A DNA stretch of 64,000 nucleotides from Owenia fusiformis (taxonomy: Eukaryota > Annelida > Polychaeta > Sabellida > Oweniidae), in contig CAIIXF020000007.1 of the NCBI GenBank assembly GCA_903813345.2, positions 27,624,698 through 27,688,697 of the forward strand, written 5' to 3'. Shown here piece by piece: positions 35,318 through 46,237 of the stretch. The notes under the pieces are model-generated. The model had not been told where the DNA came from, did no database searches, and saw only the letters and a program-made list of their open reading frames with translations. Positions within the stretch are counted from its first letter, which is position 1, and each line of letters starts with the position of its first letter. Made by a program: the position numbers and the translations under genes.

Positions 35318-38300
35318 TTATTTTCCATGCTGTCCAAAGTTGTTTGTAAATGATTCAAACTGTTTCAGTTCTTCAGTAGTTACTGTGTGTCTATGCTGCT
35401 TCAATGACTGCAGGAAATCTGCAACATCAATATCTCTTGGCTCCACCTGAACAAAAAATATTAATATATATGATGGAATGACTGCAAATGAGCCAAAAAT
35501 ATTAATATATAAAATGAAATGACGGCACCTGAACAACAAATATTATTAATAAAAAGATAAAAATGACTGCAACAAAAAATATAAATATATAAGATGAGAT
35601 GACCAGTGGCAGGCCCGTAGCCAGGATTTGCTAAAGGGGGTTCACTTTTTGAAAAATTCCAGGGACGCTTCACTTGTGACAATTTTTGTCTAAAAATGGC
35701 CAAAATCACTTAAAAAGTGCTCAGAATGGTGAAGAACTGCATGATTTTGAAAGATTTTTTGGCGGGGGGGGGGGGGAGTCTGAGGCAATTTAAATAGTGG
35801 AGACTTTAATCTAATGTGAATATAATTCTTCAGTTAAAAACAGGAAATAAAAGACTAAGGTTTTGTGAGACCCTAATGAGTTTCAAATATATACAGGGTG
35901 GTCCAAAAAAAAGTGAACCCCTGCAACAGGCCATATTTCCCTTATTACTTGCAGGAATTATTTTTTATTTTCACATGTTGTAGAGGAAGGTCTAAAATTT
36001 ATGTTGGTACCATACATTTTTCTTAGTCTTGAAATTTGCAGAAATTATATGCCCTAACCAAACATTACTGAAAATGGACAAATTGTGATTTTCAATAACT
36101 GCGATTCTTCAACCCTTTAACACCTTTCCCCTGAGAATTTTTTAAGCTGCAGTCTTAAAGAACTAATATTTTCTGACTTTGTTCAATTTTAAATCTTGCA
36201 CATTATGGCTTAAAACTAGCATCCTACATTTGTTAGTTGCAAAGTTATTGTGATCCAAAGAGATGTACTAAGCTTCCACAGACGAAAACATTTCCAGTGA
36301 AATCATGAACATACCCCTATATGATCTTGAAATGTCAATATCTTCATAAATCATGGACCAATTCTAATGATATATGACTCAAAACATTGAATATTGGATT
36401 TTCTTTTGATTTTTTAAAGATATTTGATGAAGGGGTTTTCAGATTCCTGGTCACAGCGGCAACTTCCTTCCATAAGAGGCCCCCCTCTAACTGTTGGTGT
36501 AGGTAACATACCCCTGAACTGTTGAACAGTTAAAAATGCTTCAATTTGATCAATGAAAGTGTGAAATGTGTTTTCTGCTTGAATAGTGTCCCTTTTGTCA
36601 TATGGTAGGGTTTTAAATGTGTATCTCTTTTTATTCTTAACTTGTATCTCTGTTTAAGATCATCCAATGTGTTTCAACAATTTCCGTGAATCACATTTGT
36701 AAAATTTTGTACAATATCTAATTTCCAGGGATGTTTGTTAAACGCTTGTATTTTTTTTCAAAATTTAAGACTGAGAATAAATTATGGCATCAATCAAAAT
36801 TTTAGACCTTTCTTTACAAGATGTGATAATATGAGCCAATTCATGCATGTATTAAGAAAATTGTAGCCTGTTGCAGGGGTTCGCTTTTTTTGGACCACCC
36901 TGTACATGTGCACATATGAGATCAGTTAGTAAAGTACATATCCATGGAAATATAATGTAATAACACATGACTCAGTGAAACTTCATTGAAACACTCATTT
37001 TAGTAATTACATGTAAAACAAGAGTTTTACCTTATCATGGGGAAGGTCTTGCATCCTGGCCTTCACACCTCCAGGAATATGTTCACTGCAAGGCACATAG
37101 TTCCCACCTGAAAACGTAATAAGCAAATCAAACAACCAAAGAATATAACAAAGAATATGAAAAAGAACGATGGAGAGGTTATCTTTAAGTAATTTTCAAA
37201 TGTTTTTACATGAAGTTATGTTTTTAACTACCACATACCAATCTCCCCTTAATGAAGTTAGTTTCAAAAGGAAATATTTTAACAATAGGTTTATTTCTTT
37301 AAGGAAAGAATCTATTTGATGCAGCCTTAAGACAGATTGTTGTCATACTGAAATAGAGCTTGGGAATTCAGTAGTAAAATGTATTAAAACAGTATTTCTT
37401 ATTATGTTATGTCAATCATCTTTCAATCTTTTTCATCCATCTGATATAGACAAATTAGTGCACTCAGGCACTTTTAACCAATTTATAACATACTCATGGG
37501 CCTTGGGTAAAAACGAATAACTTTAATCTATATTATAAAGGCATGCTAGATAAATTATATATGGCTGCTTACCTTGAAGTTTATGCCAATATTCAGCATT
37601 ATTCAGGTCCCTGATTGGCTGAAACATTGCATCCAGAGTCAAGGTTGCCAGATCACTGCCTGAGTAGCCCTCAGTGGCGTCACCTAGGGTTAACCACTCA
37701 TCTGGGCTCAGGGGTACATCATTATCCTTAGTGTGGATCTTCATCAGAGAAATCCTGGCTGCTCTGCAAGTGGAACGAAACATAGGCTATAGGTAATAGA
37801 AATAATTTTAAATAAAGATGGCATAATCACTGGTGATCCACTCGATTACGCTGTTTACCAAAACGGTTCGTTTTGGTAACAAAATGTCGGAACATCGAAG
37901 GTACGATTTTTCTCGTTTCCTTATTTTATACGTTGTAGGCAGAATTCCCACGACATTTTTTAACACAAACGTGTATCAGTATCATATGTTTAAGAAATTG
38001 TACATATTTGCGAACAAATAGTCTAGAAGACAACAGAATCGTCGATTTACTTCCTCACTTAAGTTACATAAACGGTTTGGGTTAAAAGTGCAGATCTTCA
38101 CTGTTTTTCGAAAAACCGTTTATGTAAATTAAGTGAGGAAGTAAATCGACGATTCTGTTGTCTTCTGAGCTATTTTTTCGCAAACATCTACATTTTCTAA
38201 AACATATGATACTGATGCACGTTGTCAGAAAAACGTCGTGGGGATTCTGCCTACAACGCCCGAAATGATCAGGAAAAAAGAAAAATCGTGCCTTCGACGT

Positions 38301-41300
38301 TCCGACATTTTGTTACCAAAACAGTTCGTTTTGGTAACCAGCGTAATCGAGTGGATCACCAGTGATAATAATCTATTTGTGCTACCATCTTTATATCGGT
38401 CCCAAACAAATAGAAACATATATTGGTTAATTATGAGTCTTGAATAAGAAAATATCAGGCATACAATGGTTAAATGCGGAGTTGTGTACGCAGCTAGCTT
38501 ACGAGCAAGAATACATTGATACAAGCCCGTAGCCAGGAGGAGGGCTTGGCCAAGAATTCTTCACCATTTTTTCACCATCCTGTGCACTTTTCATTTGATT
38601 TTGGGCCAAAGTCAAATGTGAAGTTGTGATCACCCTGAAATGTTTTAAAAAGTGAACCCTCTTGACAAAAGCTCACACGAGCCTGTTGATATCACATGTA
38701 AAATGCCATAGTTTATTAACCTGTCAGGGAGAGGAATGTAAATTCTCTTCTGAAATCTTCTCAGGAATGCAGAATCCAGTTCCCATGGACAGTTAGTAGC
38801 ACAGAGAAGAAATATGTGATCATCTGCATTCTGGTTATCGACTCCTTCCATTTGTTTCAGTAACTCTGTCTTGATTCTGCGTGTGTATTCCTCTTCACTG
38901 CTTGATCTCTTCCTACACACACTGTCAATCTCATCAATGAAGATCACCTGTGAAGAAAAGTAGTTGAATGTTCATGGATGTATCCCTCTCCCAATTCCCA
39001 TGTGGTAGGAATCCCCCCCCCCATCTTTTCTTGAATAATATGCAAATGCTATGTAAAATTGATTCAAGTAAAATGGTGTTTATGTGCCATGTGGTTTTAA
39101 GAAGCATTTTTTATGATCTGAAATCATAACTTACATTATTGTTGTTTAAAATGCGAAAAATCAGAAATTTTGAAAATGTCAAAAGTTAAGATTTTAAAAA
39201 AATGTATGTCAATGTTCAACTGAATGGAAGTACAATAGAACCTGTAAAGTGGAACACCTCTAGAAGTGGAACACCTCTGTTAGTGGAACTTACAAAGTCA
39301 CAATACCAAGTGACTCATTGTTAAATGAGCCTCTATAAGTGGAACACCTCCCAGATGGAACATTTTAGAGATACCAAGTGTTCCACTTGGACAGGGTTTA
39401 CTGTATGTACTTACTGATCTTCCAGCCTGAGATTTAGCATGGCTGAATAACTCCTTGATTAACCTAAAAAGAAATGAACATTTTCATAAAATATAAAGCA
39501 AGTATGATGCTTCCAAAGGATGATAAATTTTGGTCAATAGAACTCTTTGATATATTCCGTTATGTGTATTATTACCATTTGTATTCATTTGACTTAGCTT
39601 CTTAAAAGAGAGCTTCGTCATCAGTTAACTGTTATCTCAAATGGATGTAACATTTTCACTCTACCTTTTCTGTACTATAATAATAATGTATTAAAATATC
39701 AACACATTTTTAATACTCACTAAGAACAAATTACTTTTGAACTTGAGCCTTAATAGCAAATTGTATTCCCAAAAAGTACATACAATACTTACTTTTCACT
39801 TTCTCCAACCCAACTGGATACAAGATCGGAGCTAGAGACACAGTAGAAGGTTGAGTTAATTTCCGATGACACTGCTTGTGCAAGTCTAGACTTGCCTGTT
39901 CCTGGAGGACCATACAGGAGGATACGCTTCCAGGGCTTCCTGCCACCTAGCAATATAACAATCATATATTATTCTGTTATTTGAATTTTAAGGCATTTAT
40001 AACTTAAAAATATAATGTGAGAATTTGAAGATTAAATGGGGTTTGTCTTTAAGTTACCACTTGGCTATAGGCATACCATGGGCATTCAATAGATTGAAAG
40101 CCCATGGGCATACTTACAAGCCAACAGTCACATATACCATACATGATGTTGGGGTACTTTTTATTGACTGTCTCTTGCCCAAGTCGGTATTTTTTACTTA
40201 TCTGATCTTGAGTTATTAAATCAAGATAAGTAAAAGAGACCGACTTGGGCTAACTGTCTCTGTACACATGTACGTACTGCATTATTGCATTTAATTTCAT
40301 TCAACTTTGCATTTAACTTTTTCAACTTAAAGAAAGGGATAACTTTTTCAAACTGGAATATTTGAAGAAAAGAAACATCAAAATCTATTGATGGTCACTG
40401 TTGAGCAATTTGTGACCTTATATGGACTGCTGTTGGTGTATTTTAGAATCAGAGCATGCAATAAGCCAATCATATAATACCAAGCAAACCAATCAAGACA
40501 AGACAAAGTGCAAACCAGTGAAGAGCTGGGGAAACTCCAATGGCATTATAATAGCTTCCTTCAATGCTTGTTTGGCATCATTTAATCCTGCTACGTCACT
40601 AAATGTTATTTTGCCCTTTGTAACTATGGTATCTTCGATAGCAGATTTTCTGGCAACAGTTTGTTTGTCTCCTCCATCTTTTCCTGTATCTAGAAACACA
40701 GAACAATATTCAAGCACATTGTAAATACTAGCTTATAATTTTGAAAAGGAATCTTTAAAGGATATGCATTTGTGAAATAACTTTTAATGGATTGCATATA
40801 ATGCCTCTTTAAAAATAAATCTTGCTTTAAAAAGTACTTTGAAAGGACAGGCAATACATGTATATAGTGCGTGTTCTTATATTCTAAATAATATTGCAAA
40901 CATCATCTCAATAAGACTAGCGCTGTCATCTATTATTCAGATTTTTAGTTGGGCCAGACTGCCATAGACTTATGTGTTAAGATCTTGGAAAAGTGACTGA
41001 ATTTCGAAATTTATCAAAAAGTGCTGGTGAACTTGTCCAAAACTTGAATGGTATACCATATGATGACCCTGTTGATGGGTGTTGTACCCCTCCCCCCCCC
41101 CACATAACCAATAACCATTAGATAGAAGAAAAGAGCTTTAAAATGCTTTTCACTTGAAGCTTCTAGCTTAATTTCGGAGGATTTTACATCAATTTTTGTA
41201 AAATTCAAAATAAATCTTTTTTAGCTCACTTATGTCATGATCACCCCCCCCCCCCCCCCACCTGACTGAAAACCGAAAAACATTCCCATGAGAGGAATTT

Positions 41301-44294
41301 ATGGAGACTACTGTAAAGAGGATCTTAAAGGAAATGAGTCACTGGAAAACACAAGATCTGCATCATTGCATGTTACATCTAGCTGAAACTAACATAGTCG
41401 GTTAATTAGACCTGCAATTAAACAACAAACAAATTAACTAGTTAACTAACAGAAGCACAATTAAATTTAAATGATATCAATTTTAAAATCCAACAAATAA
41501 CATCACCACAATAGACAGTAAACCATTTGAAAAGCAACATACAGTTATGCAGATTTTTTAAAACCACAACAGTGTTTTTCATTGTATTGAAATCTATCAT
41601 ATTACTCTTATAATAAGTCATAATATTCCTGACTGTAGGTTAATTTAATAGGGTGTTCTCAGTCGCTTCCTGGTCATCTCAACCCCAAGTCAACTCAACC
41701 CAGTAAAACTCAACCCCAAGTCAACTCAACCCCAAGTCAAGTCGACCCCTGTAAAACTCAACCCCAAGTCAACTCAACCCTGTAAAACTCAACCCTAGTA
41801 AAACTCAACCCCTATTATTTCTATATATTGATAAACTTATAAGAAAGTTTATTTCATAAAAATAATTCTGTTGATCGTGGCATAAGCGAGCCAAAAAAAG
41901 ATATATTTTGACAAAAATGATGCAACTTCCTTCCGAATTGGGGGGAGGGTGTGTGCGCACCCCTTCTGGCTACGCCTATATGCTTTCAGTCTATTAATTA
42001 GTAAATGTTAATGATTTTGTTCATGCATGTTCATATAAATAAAAAGTTATATTACATTGTTGATTATTTCTAAATTATCTTAAATTTGATTTCAAAAGAT
42101 GTCTTAAATTGAATAATAGTTAATTAATCGTTTTCTTTTGGAATACTTTTACAACTTTTTATTCAAAGTATCATGCAAAATGCTTGATTTTCAGAAATCA
42201 ATGACTTAAATCATGCATCATAAAAAAATTAAATTAGACATTGCACAAATGAATAGGGTTGAGTTTTACTGGGGTTGAGTTTTACAGGGTTGAGTTGACT
42301 TGGGGTTGAGTTTTACTGGGGTTGACTTGACTTGGGGTTGAGTTGACTTGGGGTTGAGTTGGACTGGGTTGAGATGACTTGGGGTTGAGATGACCTGTCA
42401 CCTTCTCAGTTTTGTTTCTAATATCATTAAGAATTTCAAAATGTCTAGTAGGCTATCTTAAAGATTTATCAGAAAGAAAGAAATGTAGTAAAAATCTGCA
42501 TATAATGTCTCATTAAAAAGTAAATGATCCTAATTAATTTCTGTATCCAAAAAATGTATTGATATGCCCAAAACAAAAATAAACATAAAAATCCTTTGAT
42601 AATAAGGTAACACAAATTACCACAGATCAAAAAATAAAATCAATTTCTCATTTAAATCTATCCCAATGTACCATTCTGACTTCCTGTTGGAGGCCCTATA
42701 CTGAGTGGTTGACCACTGTCAAGTTGCATGATCTTAGCAGATAGGATCTCTTGGTGATGGGCTACCATCAGATGCAGCTCACGTAAAGCCTCCTTTAAAA
42801 GAAACTATTACCAGTCAAGTTCAAGTCCCCGCCTGAAGACTCCTTTAAGAGAAACGATCATGCTAGCAAATGCTAGCAAAATATCCATTCCTCCTAAATT
42901 TTGAAATTTTAAGTACTGAAAAAATGTTATTTAGCACATACAATTTATTTGGTTAGTTTGAGTTTTGAACTCTGCTTAAAATCATTTTTTGTTTTTCATA
43001 AGCGGATCCACCTAAAATGTGCTGCAAAAAAATTGCCCACCAGTACCATGGGCTTTCAACTAGACTTATTGAAACCCGTGCCAATAGCAAACTTCTGACT
43101 TTGAAAGAATATAACTTCCAGATAAAGAAAAATACAAGGACATAGCATACTGTACATATACTCCTCCGCCATTGTCCCCATTCACAGATTCTGCTGGAGT
43201 CCGGGGCGAATCTGGGAACCAACAAGGGGGGCCAAATTTCAGGTCGAAAAAAAAATCTTTCGTGCTTGCGCGGGCCCAAATTTTGAGGCCCATTTTCTTC
43301 AAAATTTGGCCTGAAATTAAAAAATAAGACCCAGTAATAACCAAAAAGGCCCACTTTTTGGGGCCTTAAGGCCTTTTTTCACCCCAAATTATTTGGCCCA
43401 ATTTTTTTTTCTGGGCCCACCCCAGATCCGCCAGTGGGAGTAATATGCTCTGAGGAATTCTATAAAGCATGTACTGCAGAGTACAGAAAATGCTGAGCAA
43501 ATTGATTTCAGAAAGTATTGGATACAGTACAAACCTTAACTTGGTAACCTCTAAAAGTTAAATGAGAACTTCTGTAAAGTAAAAACACTTTTAATACAAC
43601 TGGCCCATATTTATTCCTTTCCATAAGATTTCATGACAGATACACTCTAATTTGAACTTTATCTACGGTGGGTCCCAAAAGTGTTCACCTTAGAGAGGAT
43701 TTTCTGCACATATTGTACTTACCAGCCTTTTTCTGTTGGTTTCTTCCTTGATAATATTTGCAATAAGACGTGCACAGTTCTGACAGTTGATCAACATCTT
43801 GGTGATGTGAACATTATTGCTCTTTTGGCTCTCAGTAGCAGCCCCTTTGAGACTGCAAAATCAAAACTTGAAAATTGGGAAAAATAGAAGACTGCAAAAT
43901 CAACCTTGAGACAGCAAAATCAACTTTGAAGATAAGAAAATCAAGCTAGAACAAAATTGGAGACTGCAGAATCAAAATAAAACCATTGAATCATCATTTT
44001 TTTGTTAAAAAAGTAGAGTGAAACCTATAAAAGTAATAAACAATTAAGACCTGCCCAGGGGCTGCTATCACATGATTTATTCTTTTATTGCAACAAGAAA
44101 TGTATCAGTGAAAGTATCTACTAGACTAAGTGATAACCTGCAAAGATCAGATGACAACATAACATTAAGTGATTGTGTATAAAAATGATATCACTAAAAA
44201 TCAGAGGCAAGGAGCTTGGTCTCTAGTTTGTATATTATATATAAGGCCCATGGTCAAATGCAACTCTAAGCCTCCTGGATTTTTTTAAAAAGTT

Positions 44295-44330
<36 letters not shown>

Positions 44331-46133
44331 TGAGTGGCTATGGGCCTGAGCTGTGCTAAGAACTACGAATAACTCACCATTCTGCTGCATCTGTAAAAAA
44401 GAAAAAACAATTGTGTGAATCTTATCTTGAGTTTAAATTTATACTGTTGTGGCAACTTATTTTGAACAATCTATCAATTCGCAGCCTGGCAAAGCACCGG
44501 GGGCAAAGCCAAGAAGCACTTTTAGGTGAGGCAAAAAATGAATTAATCTATACACAACTGCAATATTTCCTATATGAATATCCAGTATTTTTAAAGTGTT
44601 AGGCTAAATATAAAAAATCAATGTAGATGAAGATGTAACACAAGAAACTTTATTTTATTACTGTTCATGTGTACTCGGGCCCAGGGAGGGTGAATCATGA
44701 ACTTCTTACATTGGACATGGGCTTTCAAGAAAGCCCATGGTTGGAGAATCATGACATCATGGCTTTATTTATATATCTAAGATTTCATCCATTGCCCCCA
44801 TCAGAGTCTATTGCAAGACTTATGCCTGGCACAACCGTCACCATGTTATTTAGTGTTTTTAAGTTTCGCAGCGATCCTGCCATGACTGGTATTGTTATCG
44901 TGAAAGCCTGGTATAACCGTGACAATGCTATATTGCAAGGCCTGACCGTGGTAATGTTAAAGCCTGATATAACCGTGACAAATTGCAAGGCCTGTCATGA
45001 CTGTGGTGATGTTAAAGCCTTATATGACTGTGGCAATGGTTGTAAGGCCTGTCAGCTGCCATGACTGTGGTAATGTTAAACCCTGATATGACCATGACAA
45101 TGTTCACGTTCTTGAATGAGATTAGAATTATAGTTTGTGGAAATGAATTATGAGTTAAAGTAGTAGTACATGTTGTAGTAGTCTAGATTTACAAATTCAA
45201 GGTAGATGAACGATGAAATATTTTATTACTAATAGTAATCTCATGCTACTAAATGTCAATTAATATAACCATTGTCATGGTCATATTGTGCTTTAACATT
45301 ACCACAGTCATGACAGGCCTTGCAACCATTGTCACGGACATATCAGGCTTTAACATTACCACGGTCATGACAGGCCTTGCAACCATTGTCACGGTCATAT
45401 CAGGCTTTAACATGACCACGGTCATGACAGGCCTTGCAACCATTGTCTCGGTCATACATGTATCAGGCTTTAACACCCGGGCTTTAACATTACCACAGTC
45501 ATGTCAGGCCTTGCAATATAGTATATCATTGTTATGGTCATATCAGGCTTTAACATTACCACGGTCATGACAGGCCATGCAATATAATATAGCATTGTCA
45601 CGGTTATATCAGGCTATCACGATAACACTACCACGGTCATGGCAGGATCCTTGCAAAACTTAAAAACACTTAATAACATGGTGACGGTTGTGCCAGGCAT
45701 AAGTCTTGCAACAGATAGGGTCTCCAGATAGCATGTGCATCAGAGACAGGGCTCTCACCAGGCTTTTAGACTGTGGCGCAGCACCACACTCTATTTAGCT
45801 CCCTCCACACCCTGTTGGCAAATCATGACTGTTTCCACAGTCTAAACTTAACTGAATATACAATAATAGCATGTAAAAAGGATAAAACATAACATAAATA
45901 TGATTTATCACGATTGAACGGTTATTCTGAAAATGTTAGCACCACACCCTAAATATTTCCTGGTGAGAGCCCTGAGAGACATAAAAAACCTAGGATTTCT
46001 TCATCCTAGAAAAAAAACGATTTAGTCTAGCCAAAGTCATTAGGGGGCGGGGCCTAGAAGGAACAGTGTTTATATCCGTTCATAACTTACCTTCATACAT
46101 TTGTAACAAATCATGATTTGTTTGTTGGGCCAT
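35318..46133 (-). CDS. VPS4-like AAA ATPase, 428 aa, divergent N-terminal region
   Basis: Exons in transcript order: 46133-46091, 43844-43723, 42792-42672, 40689-40516, 39946-39793, 39463-39415, 38947-38721, 37763-37573, 37107-37031, 35446-35318. They total 1,287 nt (428 aa plus stop), close to the ~440 aa of VPS4. Landmarks: [20 protein letters not shown] (~res 122), Walker A GPPGTGKS (166-173), pore loop [10 protein letters not shown], Walker B VIFIDE (222-227), sensor 1 ATNCPW, arginine fingers RRFQKR (284-289), sensor 2 YSGSDL, a beta-domain-like insert, and a C-terminal helix ending [19 protein letters not shown]4 disassembles ESCRT-III polymers with ATP at endosomes, midbody and nuclear envelope. 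The first ~110 residues are predicted helical but do not show the usual MIT pattern, so this may be a lineage-specific paralogue with altered ESCRT-III binding. AATAAA overlaps the stop codon. Confidence 0.93.
35610..35780. repeat. GTAGCCAGG-family repeat with G tract
   Basis: Begins GGCCCGTAGCCAGGATTTGC and ends in a run of about 17 G interrupted by one C. It lies in the last VPS4-like intron and belongs to the family described near 48470-49240. Confidence 0.6.
35894..36902. mobile_element. Mariner-like non-autonomous element, 1,009 bp
   Basis: Terminal repeats: left starts CAGGGTGGTCCAAAAAAAAG, right ends TTTTTTTGGACCACCCTG; pairing continues through GAACCCCTGCAACAGGC / GCCTGTTGCAGGGGTTC. 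TA duplications flank both ends (35892-35893, 36903-36904). The interior has no long frame. Confidence 0.9.
37815..38395. mobile_element. ~580-bp near-perfect foldback palindrome in a VPS4-like intron
   Basis: CACTGGTGATCCACTCGATT (37829) is mirrored at 38364, and the arms pair for about 260 bp, including CGATTTACTTCCTCACTTAA and AACAGAATCGTCG. The spacer is only about 40 bp (near 38080-38110). Both arms carry matching scraps of coding-like sequence ([12 protein letters not shown] in the conceptual translation), a by-product of the palindrome. Confidence 0.9.
39233..39403. mobile_element. Pogo-like MITE next to a splice donor, 171 bp
   Basis: Left CAATAGAACCTGTAAAGTGG, right CCACTTGGACAGGGTTTACTG, both bordered by TA, with inner repeats of GTGGAACACCTC. 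In transcript orientation it begins about 11 bp after the donor of VPS4-like exon 39463-39415. Confidence 0.8.
41060..41260. repeat. GTAGCC-family body fragment with two C tracts
   Basis: GAAGAAAAGAGC...TTGAAGCTTCTAGCT matches the right arm of the 48470-49240 inverted repeat. Runs of C flank it at about 41090-41100 and 41245-41261. Confidence 0.65.
41664..42402. mobile_element. 739-bp foldback element with CAACCCCAAGT repeats and 8-bp TSD
   Basis: Both arms are short tandem blocks of TCAACCCCAAGTCAAC-type words (left 41675-41815) and their reverse complement (right 42255-42390). TTCTCAGT occurs on each side (41656-41663 and 42403-42410), an 8-bp target duplication as in hAT elements. The subterminal sequence (T/A)GGTCATCTC is shared by both ends. 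Confidence 0.85.
43190..43440. repeat. Dispersed GGCGGATC / GGGCCC-rich repeat, copy 2 (reversed)
   Basis: Reads GGGCGAATCTGGGAACCAAC at the left and ends CCCAGATCCGCCAGTG; same family as 24118-24420. Intron of the VPS4-like gene. Confidence 0.65.
44296..44328. repeat. Poly-C run of 33 bases
   Basis: Uninterrupted cytosines, followed by TCTGAGTGGCTATGGGCCTG, an altered GTAGCC-family end. The exact length is a point where assembly may be wrong. Confidence 0.9.
44811..45711. mobile_element. Foldback element with 57-bp internal tandem repeats, ~900 bp
   Basis: The left end TTGCAAGACTTATGCCTGGC and right end GCCAGGCATAAGTCTTGCAA are inverted repeats extending past 55 bp. Inside, units with CATGACCGTGGTAATGTTAA / ATATGACCGTGACAATGGTT run in one direction on the left and in the opposite direction on the right. 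In the right half the period is exactly 57 bp (for example 45329 to 45386). Confidence 0.9.
45747..45974. mobile_element. 228-bp MITE, TIR CAGGGCTCTCACCAGG
   Basis: Perfect 16-bp terminal inverted repeats, with AGAGA on each side (45742-45746, 45975-45979) as a possible 5-bp duplication. It lies in the first VPS4-like intron. Confidence 0.85.
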
Positions 46134-46237
46134 TACGATTGAAACAATTGAACAAATAAAGATTTAATTTTCTATTTTTAAAATTTCCGCCATCTAATTC
46201 TTTAGAAAGGAAGAAAGCTGTGTCTGGATTTTAAAAA
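46134..46237. promoter_or_regulatory. Bidirectional promoter between VPS4-like and DUF4773-like genes
   Basis: Only 104 bp separate the two divergent start codons. The interval contains TTCCGCCATCT (46185-46195), which on the minus strand is AGATGGCGGAA, close to the YY1 consensus AANATGGCGG, a common element of TATA-less bidirectional promoters. No TATA box is evident. Transcription starts must lie here or overlap the opposing gene. Confidence 0.7.

Noticed and set aside
38225-38524. ORFs on both strands of the 580-bp palindrome as genes
   Set aside because: The two frames mirror each other because of the palindrome; no known protein family was recognised.
41664-42402. Interstitial telomere repeat
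   Set aside because: CAACCCC words resemble telomere sequence, but the period is irregular, includes AAGT, and the block is inverted with an 8-bp target duplication.
44370-44395. 13-nt microexon candidate in the VPS4-like gene (minus strand, between AG and GTGAGT)
   Set aside because: Its inclusion brings the next exon into a frame with an immediate stop, while skipping it gives a clean frame and a total length of exactly 429 codons.
45249-45570. Repetitive ORFs in the 57-bp array ([16 protein letters not shown]-like)
   Set aside because: Open only because 57 is divisible by three; they follow the tandem repeat of a foldback element.
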